Notes under the pieces: model-generated
Told to the model about the DNA's origin: nothing
Database searches by the model: none
Seen by the model: the letters and a program-made list of their open reading frames with translations, nothing else
Part shown: one piece after another, positions 1 to 11,540 of the stretch
How positions within the stretch are numbered: the stretch's first letter is position 1
Layout: each line of letters opens with the position of its first letter
NCBI RefSeq assembly: GCF_000417875.1
Contig: NW_006920884.1
Span: 205,176 to 269,175, forward strand
Source of the DNA: Pseudozyma flocculosa PF-1
Lineage: Eukaryota > Basidiomycota > Ustilaginomycetes > Ustilaginales > Ustilaginaceae
Direction: 5' to 3'
DNA: 64,000 nt
Position numbers and translations under genes: made by a program

Positions 1-3000
1 ACAGCTCCTTCGCGACCGGCGCCCGTCTCAGCCAACATGGTCAGCATCGGACGTCGATCCGGCTCGACGGGCGCCGACCGAGGTGGACGTGCCGGTGGCA
101 TGTCTGCTCGAGGGGGCGGCGGCAGCGCCGGCGGTGGCGGACGTGCCGGTTTCAGCTCGCAGAACACGATCCCACTCAACGCGCCTAACGGACCGGCCAG
201 CTCCAGGGCTGGTCGCGATGCATCCAAGCTTCCAGGTTCCAGGGGCAGCGGTGGCGGCGGCAGCCATGGCCCTGCAGCGTCCGGCAGCGGTGGCCGAGGC
301 GCCGTCAACGGTTCCGACGCGAAGCGTACGGCACGCGGCGCAGCTCCGGCCTCGGAGTCGGGCCAGGGCAGCGGGTCCAAGAAGTCGGTCTTCTTCGACT
401 TCCAGATCCGGTCCGTTGACATTGACGCCATCGACTGGTCCTGGAGCGCCACCGACGATGCCTCTGACGATGACAAAGATGACGGCGAAGACGACGCGGC
501 GGACGCATCCCGCGACGTCGAGGACAACGGCGGTGAGGCCTCGTCCACCGTTGGCGAAGAGGCTGCAGGCGGCGGTGAGGCCAAGGATGCTGGCGGAGCG
601 GGCGCATCGGGATCCTCGGGCACGAAGGACGACTCGTCGTCCACCGCCGCTGCCGCCGGTCGCGACGAGCCTCCGCGAGGTCCGCGCAATCGCTGGAAGA
701 AGGGCTCGGGACGGGCCAAGGGCGCCAGGGCGAAGGCGGCAAACGCAGTCTCGCCCCGGGACTCTACCCGGCTCCGCATCACCTTTGGCACTCCCGCCAA
801 CCTGGGGCCCGAGGGCGCGCCCACTGGGCCCAAGGCCGACAAGAACGCCTCGAAGAAGCAGCAGAGGAAGGCGCAGCAGCGCAAGGAGGCCGGCGCCTCG
901 TCGCAGGGCGACTCGCAAAAGGGCGACGCCGCAGCGGGTGCCGCCGGCGAAGAGGCCAAGGCGAAGCCCGAGGGCGGCGACGCGGCCGCAGGCTCGACGA
1001 GCGCCGAGACGGCCGCCGATGCGCCGACGTCGGCAGCAGCTACCGCGACCGAGCACGGCACCGATGCGCCAAAGGTCGAGGCAGGCGTCGAATCGGGGGA
1101 GCAGGGCGGCAGCGAGGCCGACGGCCCGAGCAGGGCCGGTGACTGGAGCGCGGCGAGCAAGAGCCCTCCGCAGCATTCGGCCAACCGCGTCACGATCACG
1201 TTTGCCGGCGCGAAGAAGAGGCTGCTGATCGATGCCGACGCCGTCAAGTCGCTCAGCGTTGACCGGGCCGCGGGTCGGATCGAGGTTGTGGTGCGCGTCG
1301 TTACCGCTCCTGTCCAGCCGTCCGCGGCAGCTGTTGCATCCAAGAGCGGAAAGAAGTGGTCGGAGTGGGTCGTTTGCAAGGGCGTCCTGGTGAGTCGATG
1401 GCGGCGCACTGACCCGGCAGGCAGCCGACCGAGGAGGACACCGACGACTGACGTCCACGAGCGGTGCCTCGCCTGCCGTTTTTCTGTGCGCACAGCTCGA
1501 GAGCCGCGGCCAAGATCAGTCGGGCTACCAGGCGGTCGCACGTCACCAGATCGAGGAGGCGTGGAAGCAGGGTTCGGCCCAGCCGCCGCGCGAGGGGACC
1601 GCCGATGATGCCACCCAGGAGGGAGAGGCACCTGTGTCTGACGATACGGCCGCCGAGGACAAGGAGGGCGAACCGAAGGATGCCGAGGGCGCGCAGAAGG
1701 CGGACGGGCAGAAGACTGACGCGCAGGAGAGCGAGGGTGCAGGCGTCGACCTCGGACCTCTCGCCGACATCCCGCCGTTCTACCGCCTGCTAGCATCGCA
1801 CAATGGACCGGCCGAGGATCTGGGCCACGCCGCGTCGACGATCGACGAGATGACAATCGTCGCGCACCTCGACACGGCCTCGCCGCTGCTGGTCGAGCCC
1901 ACCTGGGTCAAGACGGGCGACGCCGATAGCTGCATCACGCAGCTGGCGACCTACAGCCAGCGGCCGCAGGATCACGAGTGGCACGGCAGGATCCACGTCG
2001 TCGACCCGGACCCGCCGCCGACGCTCGACTCGGTGCTCGACGAGTGGTGTACCGAGTCTTTCCTCGGGTCCGCAAAGGAGAGGAAGAGCTTCCTGGCCGA
2101 GACCGTCTCCTCTGCCTACGACGCACGCCCTCAGAACGGCTCCGAGGCGGTGCAGCGCGACGAGGAACGCGAGGCGCTCAACCGCACGCGGATCAAGGCG
2201 CTGGTCGACATTATGGGCAGGATGATCCGGAGCGCCAACGGGCCGTCTGTGTCGCTGGACGCGCTGAGCGGGCCGCTGGCTGCGGCGGCCAGGGATTCGC
2301 AGAGCAGCAGCCACAGCGTCTCGAGCCTCTGCGTGCTTGCCCTGTCTGACATGGCGCTCCGATTCTCGCAGGCGGCGGGCGTGAGCAGCGAGGAGATCCG
2401 CCGCAGCGTGTGCGAGATGATGATGCAGTTCCCCAGGACGGCCCTGTTCAAGACGCTCGACAATGTGGTGAGTAGGCGCGCTGACGGCCTCTGTCCTTCG
2501 ACAGTACGTGCGGTGCGGATCGCTGACGTTGTCGGTTTCTGCTCGTTCGGTCGATCTCTGCTCTGCAGTGGAAGGAGCGTATGGAAAAGATGCGCCAGAG
2601 TGCGGCGAGCGGCGCTGGGCAGAAGCGCAAGCGGGACAAGGACCGGGAGGGCGATGACGGTGACGAAGGCGGCGACAACGACAAGACCAGAACGGCGCAG
2701 TCCACCCCGGCTCCGGCTCCGACTTCCACGTCCACTTCGACCTGGACCGCTGAGGCTGCGGGCAACGCGGCGACATCAGCATCGGCGGCGGAACAGGAGG
2801 CAAAGGTCGAGGGCGATGCCGAGGTCAAGGTCGAAGCCGAGGTCAAGGAGGAGAAGGCGGCTATGGACGAGGCCGAGACCAAGGCCGAGACTGGCAACAA
2901 GCCTGCGGCCGAGGCCGAGGTCGAGGTCAAGGACGAGACGATGCAGGAAGACAAGGCGACGGTCAAGGGCGAACCAGAGCCGCAGGGCGAGGTCGGCACG

Positions 3001-3231
3001 ATTGAAGCTGCCCAGGACGACGAGGAGGAGGGCCAGGACCAGAACAGCAAGCCGGTTGAGGAGGCCGCCGCTGTCGGCCTTGACGCGGCAGATGGAGAGG
3101 CGACCACCCTGGCAGCTGGCGAAGATGGTGACGCCGCCACCGCCGCCGAGGTCACGGAAGAGGTTGTCGGGGGCACCAGCGGCAGCGGCGGAGGCGACGT
3201 TTCAATGACGACCGACGAGGTTGTCGAATGA
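1..3231 (+). CDS. Acidic, disordered nuclear-type protein, unidentified; start may lie upstream of the window
   Basis: Three exons are read: 37-1389, 1496-2467 and 2569-3231, with introns GTGAGT..ACAG (106 bp) and GTGAGT..GCAG (101 bp) that keep frame, giving 995 aa from the ATG at 37. The frame is open to base 1, so the true start could be outside the window. The first 380 residues are Gly/Ser/Ala/Asp-rich and disordered. A short ordered patch (NRVTITFAGAKKRLL, near residue 382) echoes an earlier one (STRLRITFGTP). Exon 2 encodes a compact region that looks folded, from about residue 505 (PPFYRLLASHNGP) to 775, ending in a helical stretch. Exon 3 starts WKERMEK, has a basic KRKRDKDR nuclear-localisation-like run and then about 200 acidic Glu/Ala/Lys residues. 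I recognise no family. Nuclear location is inferred only from composition. Confidence 0.7.
1390..1495 (+). other. Intron 1 of the acidic nuclear-type gene
   Basis: The donor GTGAGT follows a Leu codon and the acceptor is GCGCACAG. Splicing is phase 0 and moves the reading frame from exon 1 to exon 2, which is needed to reach the conserved-looking second exon. The intron itself has no stop in the entering frame. Confidence 0.7.
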
Positions 3232-4633
3232 CGGTGCGGTGCGCCCGCCGCCCGCTGCACGCCCGACCAAGAGCGGCCCTTCTACCATCCATAGAAGCAT
3301 GCAGAGAAATGACCAGTGCACACGAAACTTGTTGCGCGGTGCCCGGTGGCGAGACAAGAGAGATGGATCGCGGGCTCGAGAGTGCACGACCGAGGAGCAG
3401 ACGACGACAGCGGCAGCTGGGTCAGTCTGCCGCACGTGACGCGGACCCAGCTTGGCAGCCGATTTTCGCTGTGAAAGGGCGCAGCATGGCGGTCGTCGAA
3501 GGAGGCAGCAGCAAGACTCTGATGAGGGCGGCCAGGACCGGCAGCTGCTGGACATCCACTTGGCCCCGGGCTGGCACGGCACAGAATCTTAATGGCCTCG
3601 TCGTTGTCGGTGGGAGGGGAGGAAGAGGTGGGCCGGGGAGTGAGGCGTGGCGCGCGTCGAGGGCGAGGGCGAGGGCGAGGGCGGCAGGCCTCTGGCAGGG
3701 CTGGCCAAGCGAGGCCTCGAGGCGAGCGAGTGAGCCCCTGAAAGCTCGGGCTGCGCCCCAAAGGCGCAAAACGACCGAGAGGCAGACAGAGAGCAACACA
3801 CGCCCACACGCCCACGCGCGCTGGAAAACATCATCGGCCTGCGTCTGCGTCTGCGTCTGTATGTGTCTGCGCCTGCGCCCGCGACCCTGACCCTGACCCT
3901 GACCCTAGGCGTGGACTGCCTGGCCCCTATCCGCGGTGCGCCCATAGGTCCATCGATCGGCCTTTGACAAAGGCAGGGCAACGGAAAATGACGGCGGACC
4001 GCACCACTCTCTGCCCATCCTCGAGCGCTCTCTCCCGACCCGATGCTGGGCCGATGGGGGCAGCGTGGAGACGGTAGCGCGGTGGTGGGGGCAGAGAACC
4101 AGCGGGGACGGCTTTGGTGCCAGAGTGCAGGCCAGAAAGGGAAGGAGAGAGGAGGCAGGACGAGGATAGGCTCGGCCTCTGTGGCCGGGATTCCAAGCAG
4201 CAGCTCGCGCAGCCGCCCGCTGGTGCAAAGTGCCACCTCGCACGCCCCCTCGTGTCGCCCTCCCCTCCGCCTCGCACCTCCCGCCGTCATCCTCCGACTT
4301 CTCTTGTACCACCTCCCCCTCGTTCCTCGGCGCATCCTACCCTGCGCGCCCGCAACTCGACGTCGATCAACGCGGGTATTACAGCAGTGGTCACCTTACG
4401 CCCTCACCCAAATAGACGCACCACCTCGACCGACAACTGACAAACACTGCAACGACTCCAACGACGGTGCGACCAGCTGCTCTACGCCATCACACACACA
4501 GCTTATCGCCATCATCGATAGCCCGCTGCTCCGTCCAACTCGCACCCTGTGCCACGCCCCCTGCGACGACCCCAGCCTACGCCCCTGTACCACCAGCCGG
4601 CCACGCCGACGCCGACGCCGCCACCGCCTTCCC
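3232..4633. other. Intergenic region upstream of the IQGAP gene; no gene seen
   Basis: No ORF here has recognisable protein content. It holds simple repeats: four GAGGGC units at about 3659-3684, CTGCGT-type hexamers at about 3838-3870 and CCCTGA hexamers at about 3884-3905. A pyrimidine-rich stretch at about 4255-4330 (for example CACCTCCCCCTCGTTCCTC) resembles the CT-rich leaders common at fungal transcription starts, and probably belongs to the IQGAP promoter or 5' UTR. Confidence 0.5.
3884..3908 (+). repeat. CCCTGA hexamer repeat, telomere-variant-like
   Basis: The run reads CCCTGA three times followed by CCCTAG, so on the minus strand it is TCAGGG units. This differs by one base from the TTAGGG telomere repeat common in fungi. 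It is short and interstitial. Confidence 0.6.
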
Positions 4634-7600
4634 ATGATGGACCAGCAGGCCAAACCGCAGCTCCCCGCTGCCAGCGCCAATGCCCGCGCCAACCCCTTTG
4701 CCTACCAGTCAAAATACCTCGAGCGATCCTCGTCCCGCAGCAGCACCGCTTCCAACTTCTCGCTCGCCAACCCGCTCGACTCGACGGCCAAGCTGCCCGG
4801 TGCCACGGGCCTGCACCACTCGGGCTCCATCCGCAAGTTCCCCATGCCCCACCGCCACACTGCCTCTCTCGACCCCGCCAGGACCGCAGAGCTGCGCAAC
4901 GGCGCACACGGCATCGCCGCCTCGGGTGCACACTTTGGATCCAACGGCAGCATCGCCAGCTCCTCGTCCAACGGCTCCTCCGCCTCGCCCTCACAGGTCA
5001 GCCCGGCCACCTTCAGCCGCGCATCGTTCGCCTCGGCCCCGCGCCCCGCCGCTGCCACCTCGAGCGCCAGCAGCCGGCCCTTTTCGATGCCACCTGCCCC
5101 CCACGATTCTTCTCGCTCCTCGACCCCGACCGGGAGGAGACCAGGCTCGCCCACAAAGACACCCTTCGACCGCGCCGGCTCCCCCACAAAGGACTATGGA
5201 AGCCCTCACACTTCGCCCAAAAAGGACGACTCGTCCTGGATCCAGTCCCCCGGCACGCCCACCACCGGCAGCTTCTGGAGCTCCTCGACGTCGACCTCGG
5301 CCGCCCACCACCATGGCCCGTCCCAGCTCCATCTCGGCGGCGTCAAGGACCTCAAGCGGTCCAGCGTCGGTGCCCTGCAGCTGATGCGCGACTTTACCGC
5401 CAAGACCGAGGGTGTGTCGCCCGTCGCCAACGCCGCGGGCCACACCCGGATGACCGTCGGCCGCGCAAAGGGACACCGCACGATGAGCATCGACGGGGCC
5501 ATGGGGGGCTCGCCGCACCTGCCCCCTCTCGCCACAAACGGCGCTCGTTCCGGGCTAGAGTCGACCGACGAGGAGTGGAAGAAGCCCGCCCGCCCCGGGC
5601 GGATGGAAAGCGAGGACCAGGAGGGCGAGATTGTGCTGCCGGGCATCACCACCGGCGCCGAGGACGTGGCCGGCCTCTCGGGCAGGATCCGGCTGGCCAG
5701 GCAGGGCGGCGGAGGGACCATGGCGCTTGGTCGCTCGTCGGCCACATCGTCGCTCCCCTTTTCGACGGGCAGCAAGTGGATGGACACGCAGCGCCACCTG
5801 CTCCAGGCGTACGAGTACCTCTGCCACTGCGGCGAGGCAAAGGAGTGGATGGAGCACTGCGTCGAAGAGGAGCTGGGCCACGTCGTCGACATGGAAAACG
5901 AGATGCGTGACGGCATCTTCCTTGCAAAGCTCGCCAAGAAGTTTGAGCCGGACTGCGTGCCCCGCATCTTCATCCACCCCAAGCTCCAGTACCGCCACAC
6001 CGACAACATCAACCACTTCTTCGCCTTCATTGCCAAGGTTGGACTGCCCCACTTTTTCCACTTTGAGCTGACGGACCTCTACGAGAAGAAAAACTTTCCA
6101 AAGGTCGTCTACTGCATCCACGCCCTCAGGTGAGTCGGCGGCGTGCCGCGCATGGTCGCATGGTATAGACGCTGACGACCGGTCGATGTTCCTGCTCACT
6201 TCTGCCCCACCCCTCGCCCTGCCATCCTGCAGCCACGTCCTCGCGCGGCAAGGGCGCTCGCTCAAGGTCGGCAACCTCATCGGCAAGCTCGAGTTCACCG
6301 ACGACCAGCTGCAGCAGACGCAAAAGGGCCTCGATGCGGCCGGCGTCGCGATGCCCAGCTTCGGCGGCGTCGGCAAGGCGCTGGCAAAGGAGATGAACGT
6401 CGAGCCGGAACCGGAGCCGGAGACGGAGCAGGAGCGCGTCGACCGCGAGCTCGCCGAGAACGCCGACGCCGTGCTGGCGCTCCAGACCGCCTGCCGCTCC
6501 TTCCTCGCCCGGCTCGACTTTGCCGACCGCCTCCAGGTCGAGATCCAGAGGCGCCGCGACGAGGAGGAGCGACGGCTCGCCGCCGAGGCCGAAGCACGTC
6601 GCCTGGCCGAGGAGGAGGAGGAGCGGCGCCGGATCGCAGAGGCCAAGGCTGCCGAGGCGCGGCGGATCGCAGAGGCCGAAGAGGCTGAGAGGCGGCGGAT
6701 CGCAGAGGCCGAGGAAGCCGAGAGGCGACGGCTCGCCGAAGAGGAGAGGATCAAGGCGGCGTGGGCGCCCGTTGTGCAGGCGCAGATCCGCGGCGTGCTG
6801 GTGCGGCGGGCCCACCATCGCAAGGAGGCGGCGCTGCGGACGAGCACGCGGACGTACGTCGGCATCCAGGCCATGGTGCGGGCCAGGCTCGCGCGACAGG
6901 CGCACGCCGAGAGGGTCAAGGAGATCCACGACGACCGCAACCACGCCGCCATCGAGCGCTTCCAGGCGCGGGCCCGGGGCGCGCTGCTGCGGAAGCGCTT
7001 CTACCAAAACATCAGCGCGCTCGACCAGCACGAGGCCGGCGTCACGGGCGTGCAGGCGCAGATCCGCGGCGCGCTGGCGAGGAGAGAGTACGAGGACCGG
7101 ATCATGCGGCTGGCCGAGTCGACCGAGGACGTCATCAAGCTGCAGGCGGCGTGCCGGGCGGTGCTGGCCAAGCAGAAGCTGCTCGGGACGATCCGGGGCC
7201 TGCGGTCGTCGGAGGACGCCATCGCCCAGTTCCAGGCCCACGTGCGCGGGCTGCTGGCGCGGCGCAACCACCGGCAGATGCGTTCGGCGCTGCACAAGGT
7301 CGAGGTCAAGCAGGCCGTCGGCGGGCTGCAGTCCTTCGCGCGTGCGGCGCTGGCGCGGAGGAAGCACAAGGAGCAGAAGAAGCAGCTCGACTTTGTCACG
7401 CCCGACGTGGTGGGCATCCAGGCGGCGATCCGGGGCATGCTGGTGCGTCAGGAGTACGACTGGTGGCGGAGCCACCTGGTGCAGAGCGAGCCCGTGGCGG
7501 TCCACCTCCAGTCGCTGGTGCGCGGCCTGCTGAGCCGGCGCAAGTACTTTGCGCGCCTGCGGCACTACCACGAGCACCTCGACAAGGTGGTCAAGATCCA

Positions 7601-10082
7601 GAGCCTCTTCCGCGGCAAGCAGCAGGGCGAGCAGTACCGCAGCCTGACGATGGGCAAGAACGTGCCCGTCGGCACCATCAAAAACTTTGGCCACCTGCTC
7701 AACGACAGCGACCACGACTTCGAGGACGAGATCGAGGTCGAGCGGCTGCGCAAGCTCGTCGTCCGCAGCATCCGCGAGAACCAGACGCTCGAGCACGACG
7801 TGTCGGAGTTGGACACCAAGATCGCCCTGCTGGTCAAGAACAAGATCGGCATCGAGGAGCTCATCAAGGCCAAGAACGAGCGCGGACTGCTGGGCCAGCG
7901 CGACGCGGCGGCCGCCATCCAGAGGCGCAACTCGGTCCTCGTCGCTGCCGGCGACCCCTTTGCCGACCAGGCGCTCGACCGGGCCGCCCGGCGCAAGCTC
8001 GAGCTGTACCAGGAGCTCTTCTACACGCTGCAGACGCGGCCAGAGTACCTGGCGCGGCTGTTTGCGCGCGTCGGCAAGCTCGAGATGTCGGACAAGCACA
8101 AGCGGCAGGTGGAGAAGATCGTCCTGACCCTCTTTGGCTACGCGCAAAAGGCGCGCGAAGAGTACCTGCTGCTCAAGCTCTTCCAGCGCTGCGTCGCCGA
8201 GGAGCTGACGTTCGTCGGCACGACGCAGGAGTTCATCCGCGGCAACGCCCAGTTCATCAAGCTCGTCGTCCAGTACAACCGCGGCGCAAAGGAGCGCAAG
8301 TACCTGCGCGACCTGCTGGCGCCGCTGGTGCGCGGCATCATGGACGACGACGCCCTCGACCTCGAGACGGACCCGTGCGCCATCTACCGCGCCACGATCA
8401 ACGAGGAGGAGATGCAGACGGGCCAGGCGAGCAAGCGGCCGCTCGACGTCACGTTTCACGAGGCGCTGGCCGACCCGGCGGCGCGCACCATCTTTATCCG
8501 CCACCTCCAGGCGCTGCGCGGCACCACTGAGGCGTTCCTCGGCGCCATTCTGGGCTCGGCGCGCAAGATGCCGTTTGGCATCCGCTACATTGCGCGCGAG
8601 GTGTTCCGGGCGCTGCAGACCAAGTTCCCCAACGAGTCCGAGGACGCGCTGATCAAGGTCGTCGGCCACCTGGTCTACTACCGCTACCTCAACCCGGCCA
8701 TTGTGGCGCCCGAGGGCTTCGACGTCATCGAGACGCTCGTCGGCCCCGTGCAGCGCAAGAACCTGGCCGAGGTGTCCAAGATGCTGACCCAGATCGCGGC
8801 GGGCAAGCTCTTCTCCGAGGACAACCCGTATCTGCAGCCGCTCAACGAGTACGTGTCGCAGGCGACCGAGCGCTTCTCCAAGTGGCTGTTTGCCGTCATC
8901 GACTGCAACGACGCCGAGCTGCAGTTTAGCGCCGACGAGTTCCTCGACCACACCAACCAGCAGAAGCCCGTCATCTACATTTCGCCCAACGAGATTTACT
9001 CGATGCACCTGCTGCTGCGCGACCAGGTCGACCACCTGGCGCCGCTGGCCGAGGATCCGCTGCGCGTCATCCTGTCGGAGCTGGGCAACCCTCCCGTGTC
9101 CAACACCCAGGAGCTCAACACGGCGCGCGACAGCGAGATCACCTTCGAGCTCGTCAGCCGCATGGCCAACCTCAAGGACCCTGAGGCCGAGAGCAAGGCG
9201 CTGTTTGTCGAGACCAAGCGGCTGGTGCTGGCGCTGCTCAAGGTGCAGTCGGGCAAGACGCTGGTCGACGTGTTTGTGGCGCCCGTCACCGACGTCGAGG
9301 AGCTGCAGTGGGAGGAGATTGTCTCGCTCGAGGTGGCCGCCGACCGGCAGCGGCAGCGGGGCCAGCGTCCGCCGCCGCTCCACGACACGGCGGGCGCGGC
9401 GGCGCGGCTCGAGGACGTGCGCAAGCTGTCGTTTGCCGAGCTCAAGGCGCGCACGCTGGAAAACATGCTGACGCTGGAAAAGATGGGCAAGGTGTCGCGC
9501 GCCAACGGCTACCAGGACATGCTCAACGCCATCGCCATCGACATCCGCAACAAGCACCGCAAGCGGATCCAGCGGCACAATGAGAAGCTGGCCATGAACG
9601 TGACGCTCAAGAACCTGGGCGAGAAAAAGAGCTACCTCGAGGAGCAAATCAACAGCTACCACAGCTACATTGACGCGAGCATGCAGACGATGCAGAAGAA
9701 GGGCAAGCGGCGGTTCGTGCTTCCCTTTACGCAGCAGTACTTCCACCTGCGCAACCTCAAGGCGACGGGGCGGGTGCCCAAGTTTGGCTCGTACAAGTAC
9801 ACGGCGCAGAAGCTGTTTGAAAAGGGCGTGCTGCTCAGCATCGACGGCTTCTCGACCAAGCAGTACGATCAGATCAACCTCACCATCTCGAGCGACGAAC
9901 CCGGGCTCTTCACCATCGAGGCCAGCGTGCTCGGCGTCAGCGGCGGCAGCTGCGACCTGCGCATCGAGGACCTCCTCGAGGCCCAGTTCAACCACCAGCA
10001 GACCCTCGTCCTCATGGACGGAATGGCAAAGGTCAACTTGAACCTGATCATCCACCTTATCAACAAGAAGTTTTACGCCTGA
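4634..10082 (+). CDS. IQGAP-type scaffold protein (Rng2/Iqg1 homologue)
   Basis: Exons 4634-6129 and 6233-10082 give 1781 aa; the 103-bp intron splits a Ser codon inside the CH domain. The order is Ser-rich disordered N-terminus (1-375), calponin-homology domain (about 382-540), a Glu/Arg-rich coiled-coil segment, about 11 IQ-like motifs (about 578-968, for example VQAQIRGVLVRR and VVGIQAAIRGMLVRQ), a RasGAP-related domain (about 1144-1400, with YYRYLNPAIVAPEGFD near 1312) and the RasGAP C-terminal domain (about 1550-1781). IQGAPs bind actin through CH, calmodulin or myosin light chains through IQ, and Cdc42/Rac-type GTPases through the GAP-related region, and they organise the cytokinetic ring. 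The GAP core has FVGTTQEFIRGN where active RasGAPs place the arginine finger, so GTPase activation is not expected. The start at 4634 (MMDQQAK) was chosen because upstream in-frame sequence looks like leader; the ORF is open further 5'. Confidence 0.93.
6130..6232 (+). other. IQGAP intron, 103 bp
   Basis: The donor is GTGAGT and the acceptor CCTGCAG. Exon 1 ends in AG and exon 2 supplies C, restoring Ser between CIHAL and HVLARQG, a continuous CH-domain helix. Confidence 0.9.
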
Positions 10083-11540
10083 GGGGGGGCCCCCTCCTTT
10101 CCCCGCCTTCTCCACCCTCTCCGCCCCTTGGCCATGCGCTGCGGACCTCGCTCGTCGAGGGCTCTCTGCCTCGTCTCTGCTCCTCGTCCCCGTCTTTATG
10201 TACATAGCCACCTCTCTCCCTCTCCCCCCGCTTCCGCCCGCGTCCCTCTCTCCCCTGTAATATCCTTCACGACGTCCATCATGTACGAATCATCACGCTG
10301 CTTGCTCATGTCGCGCAATCGAGGACGTGTTCGGAACGAAACGCGGCGCGGATCGGTTCCTGCCTCTGCGTGTTCGTGCATGGGCTCGGTGCGCCGCCTC
10401 GCTCCTCGACGGGCAGGCAGACGGATGATAGGAAGTCGGCTCGAGAGCGCAACTCAGCCTGGCTCTCGGGTCACCCTCCCACGGCGCCTGCTGCGGATGT
10501 GATCTCGGCGGCGCCCGCTCGAGGCTCTGGGCGCAACCGTTCCTCCAGATCTGACGGTCCTTGCAGCCGCCTCACTCGGGTGGTGGGCTCGACAGCCCTG
10601 AGGCTGCGGCGGTGAAGTCGTAGGAAGGATGTGGCGGGGCGTTGGCATCATGATTCTTCTTCGACGGTCAAAGCGCCCCGGCCGTCCCGGCCTCCGCTCG
10701 AATGGCCGGTGAGTGTGCCGCATCTCTCGATGATTCCTCTGACTGTCAAACGTCGAGCGCTTTGGCGGCCCCGCCCCCCGAGATAGGTGGGAAGGGTCGT
10801 CAGGAGCCCGAGCGACCGACGCCGCACCGTCTCGTCTGTGCAAGCGCGCTCGGCACGACGATGTCGCACACACACGCACGCGCACGCACCTCGGCAGCTC
10901 CGCGTTCCATTCCAGTGAGGGTGTGGTAGGCATCATGGTCCCGCTGGTGGAGAAACGTGGTTGAGCCTACGCCGTGCTTGTGGTCTGATGAGCGCGAGCG
11001 CGGATCAAGGGCACGAGGGCAAGGGAAATGCCAAAGTCTCGCGCGCGCGCGCGCGCGCGTCCGGTAGTTGGAAGAGCGCGTGCGGGCTACGATGCAAAGG
11101 CAGGCAGGCGTCTCCGTGGGAGCACCGCTGTGACGAGATCTGCGCATTCCAAACCAGACACGACGTCCGAGAAGACAACGCAGTGCCACGCAGCAGGTTC
11201 GCGCAGCCAGTCACGAGTAAAGTCCAGGATCGATCCGACCGATACGATGGTATTAGATTGCGTTTCGTAAGAGCTATGACGGGGGACGAGGAGAAAGGAT
11301 GAAAAGAGAGTGAAGGACAGAGAGACGATGGATGGGAGTTGCAAGAGGTCCGGAGTGCACAGGAGAGAGTCGGGTGCAGAGCGACATTGCGGGGGGGAGG
11401 GACGACGTGAGACGCGTCTTGGTTTTTTTCCTCTATGGGTCGCGGAACATTGCAGGGAAGAGGGGGCTATGTACAGAGGAGGCTCGGGGACTGACTATGG
11501 AGCAAGGGGAACGTGTCCACGAGTGCTTCAAGCACCTCGC
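10083..11540. other. Intergenic region between the convergent IQGAP and ABC genes; no gene seen
   Basis: This is the 3' flank of both neighbours. ORFs here are short and compositionally random. It contains a pure CG dinucleotide run at about 11040-11059. No RNA gene was recognised. Confidence 0.5.
11040..11060. repeat. CG dinucleotide microsatellite
   Basis: About ten CG units stand uninterrupted in the intergenic region. Such runs can adopt Z-DNA and are sequencing-error prone. Confidence 0.8.

Noticed and set aside
6126..10211. A 1361-codon open frame on the minus strand
   Set aside because: It is exactly antisense to the IQGAP coding exon and its composition (His/Leu/Val/Arg/Asp-rich, no domain) is that of a GC-rich codon shadow.
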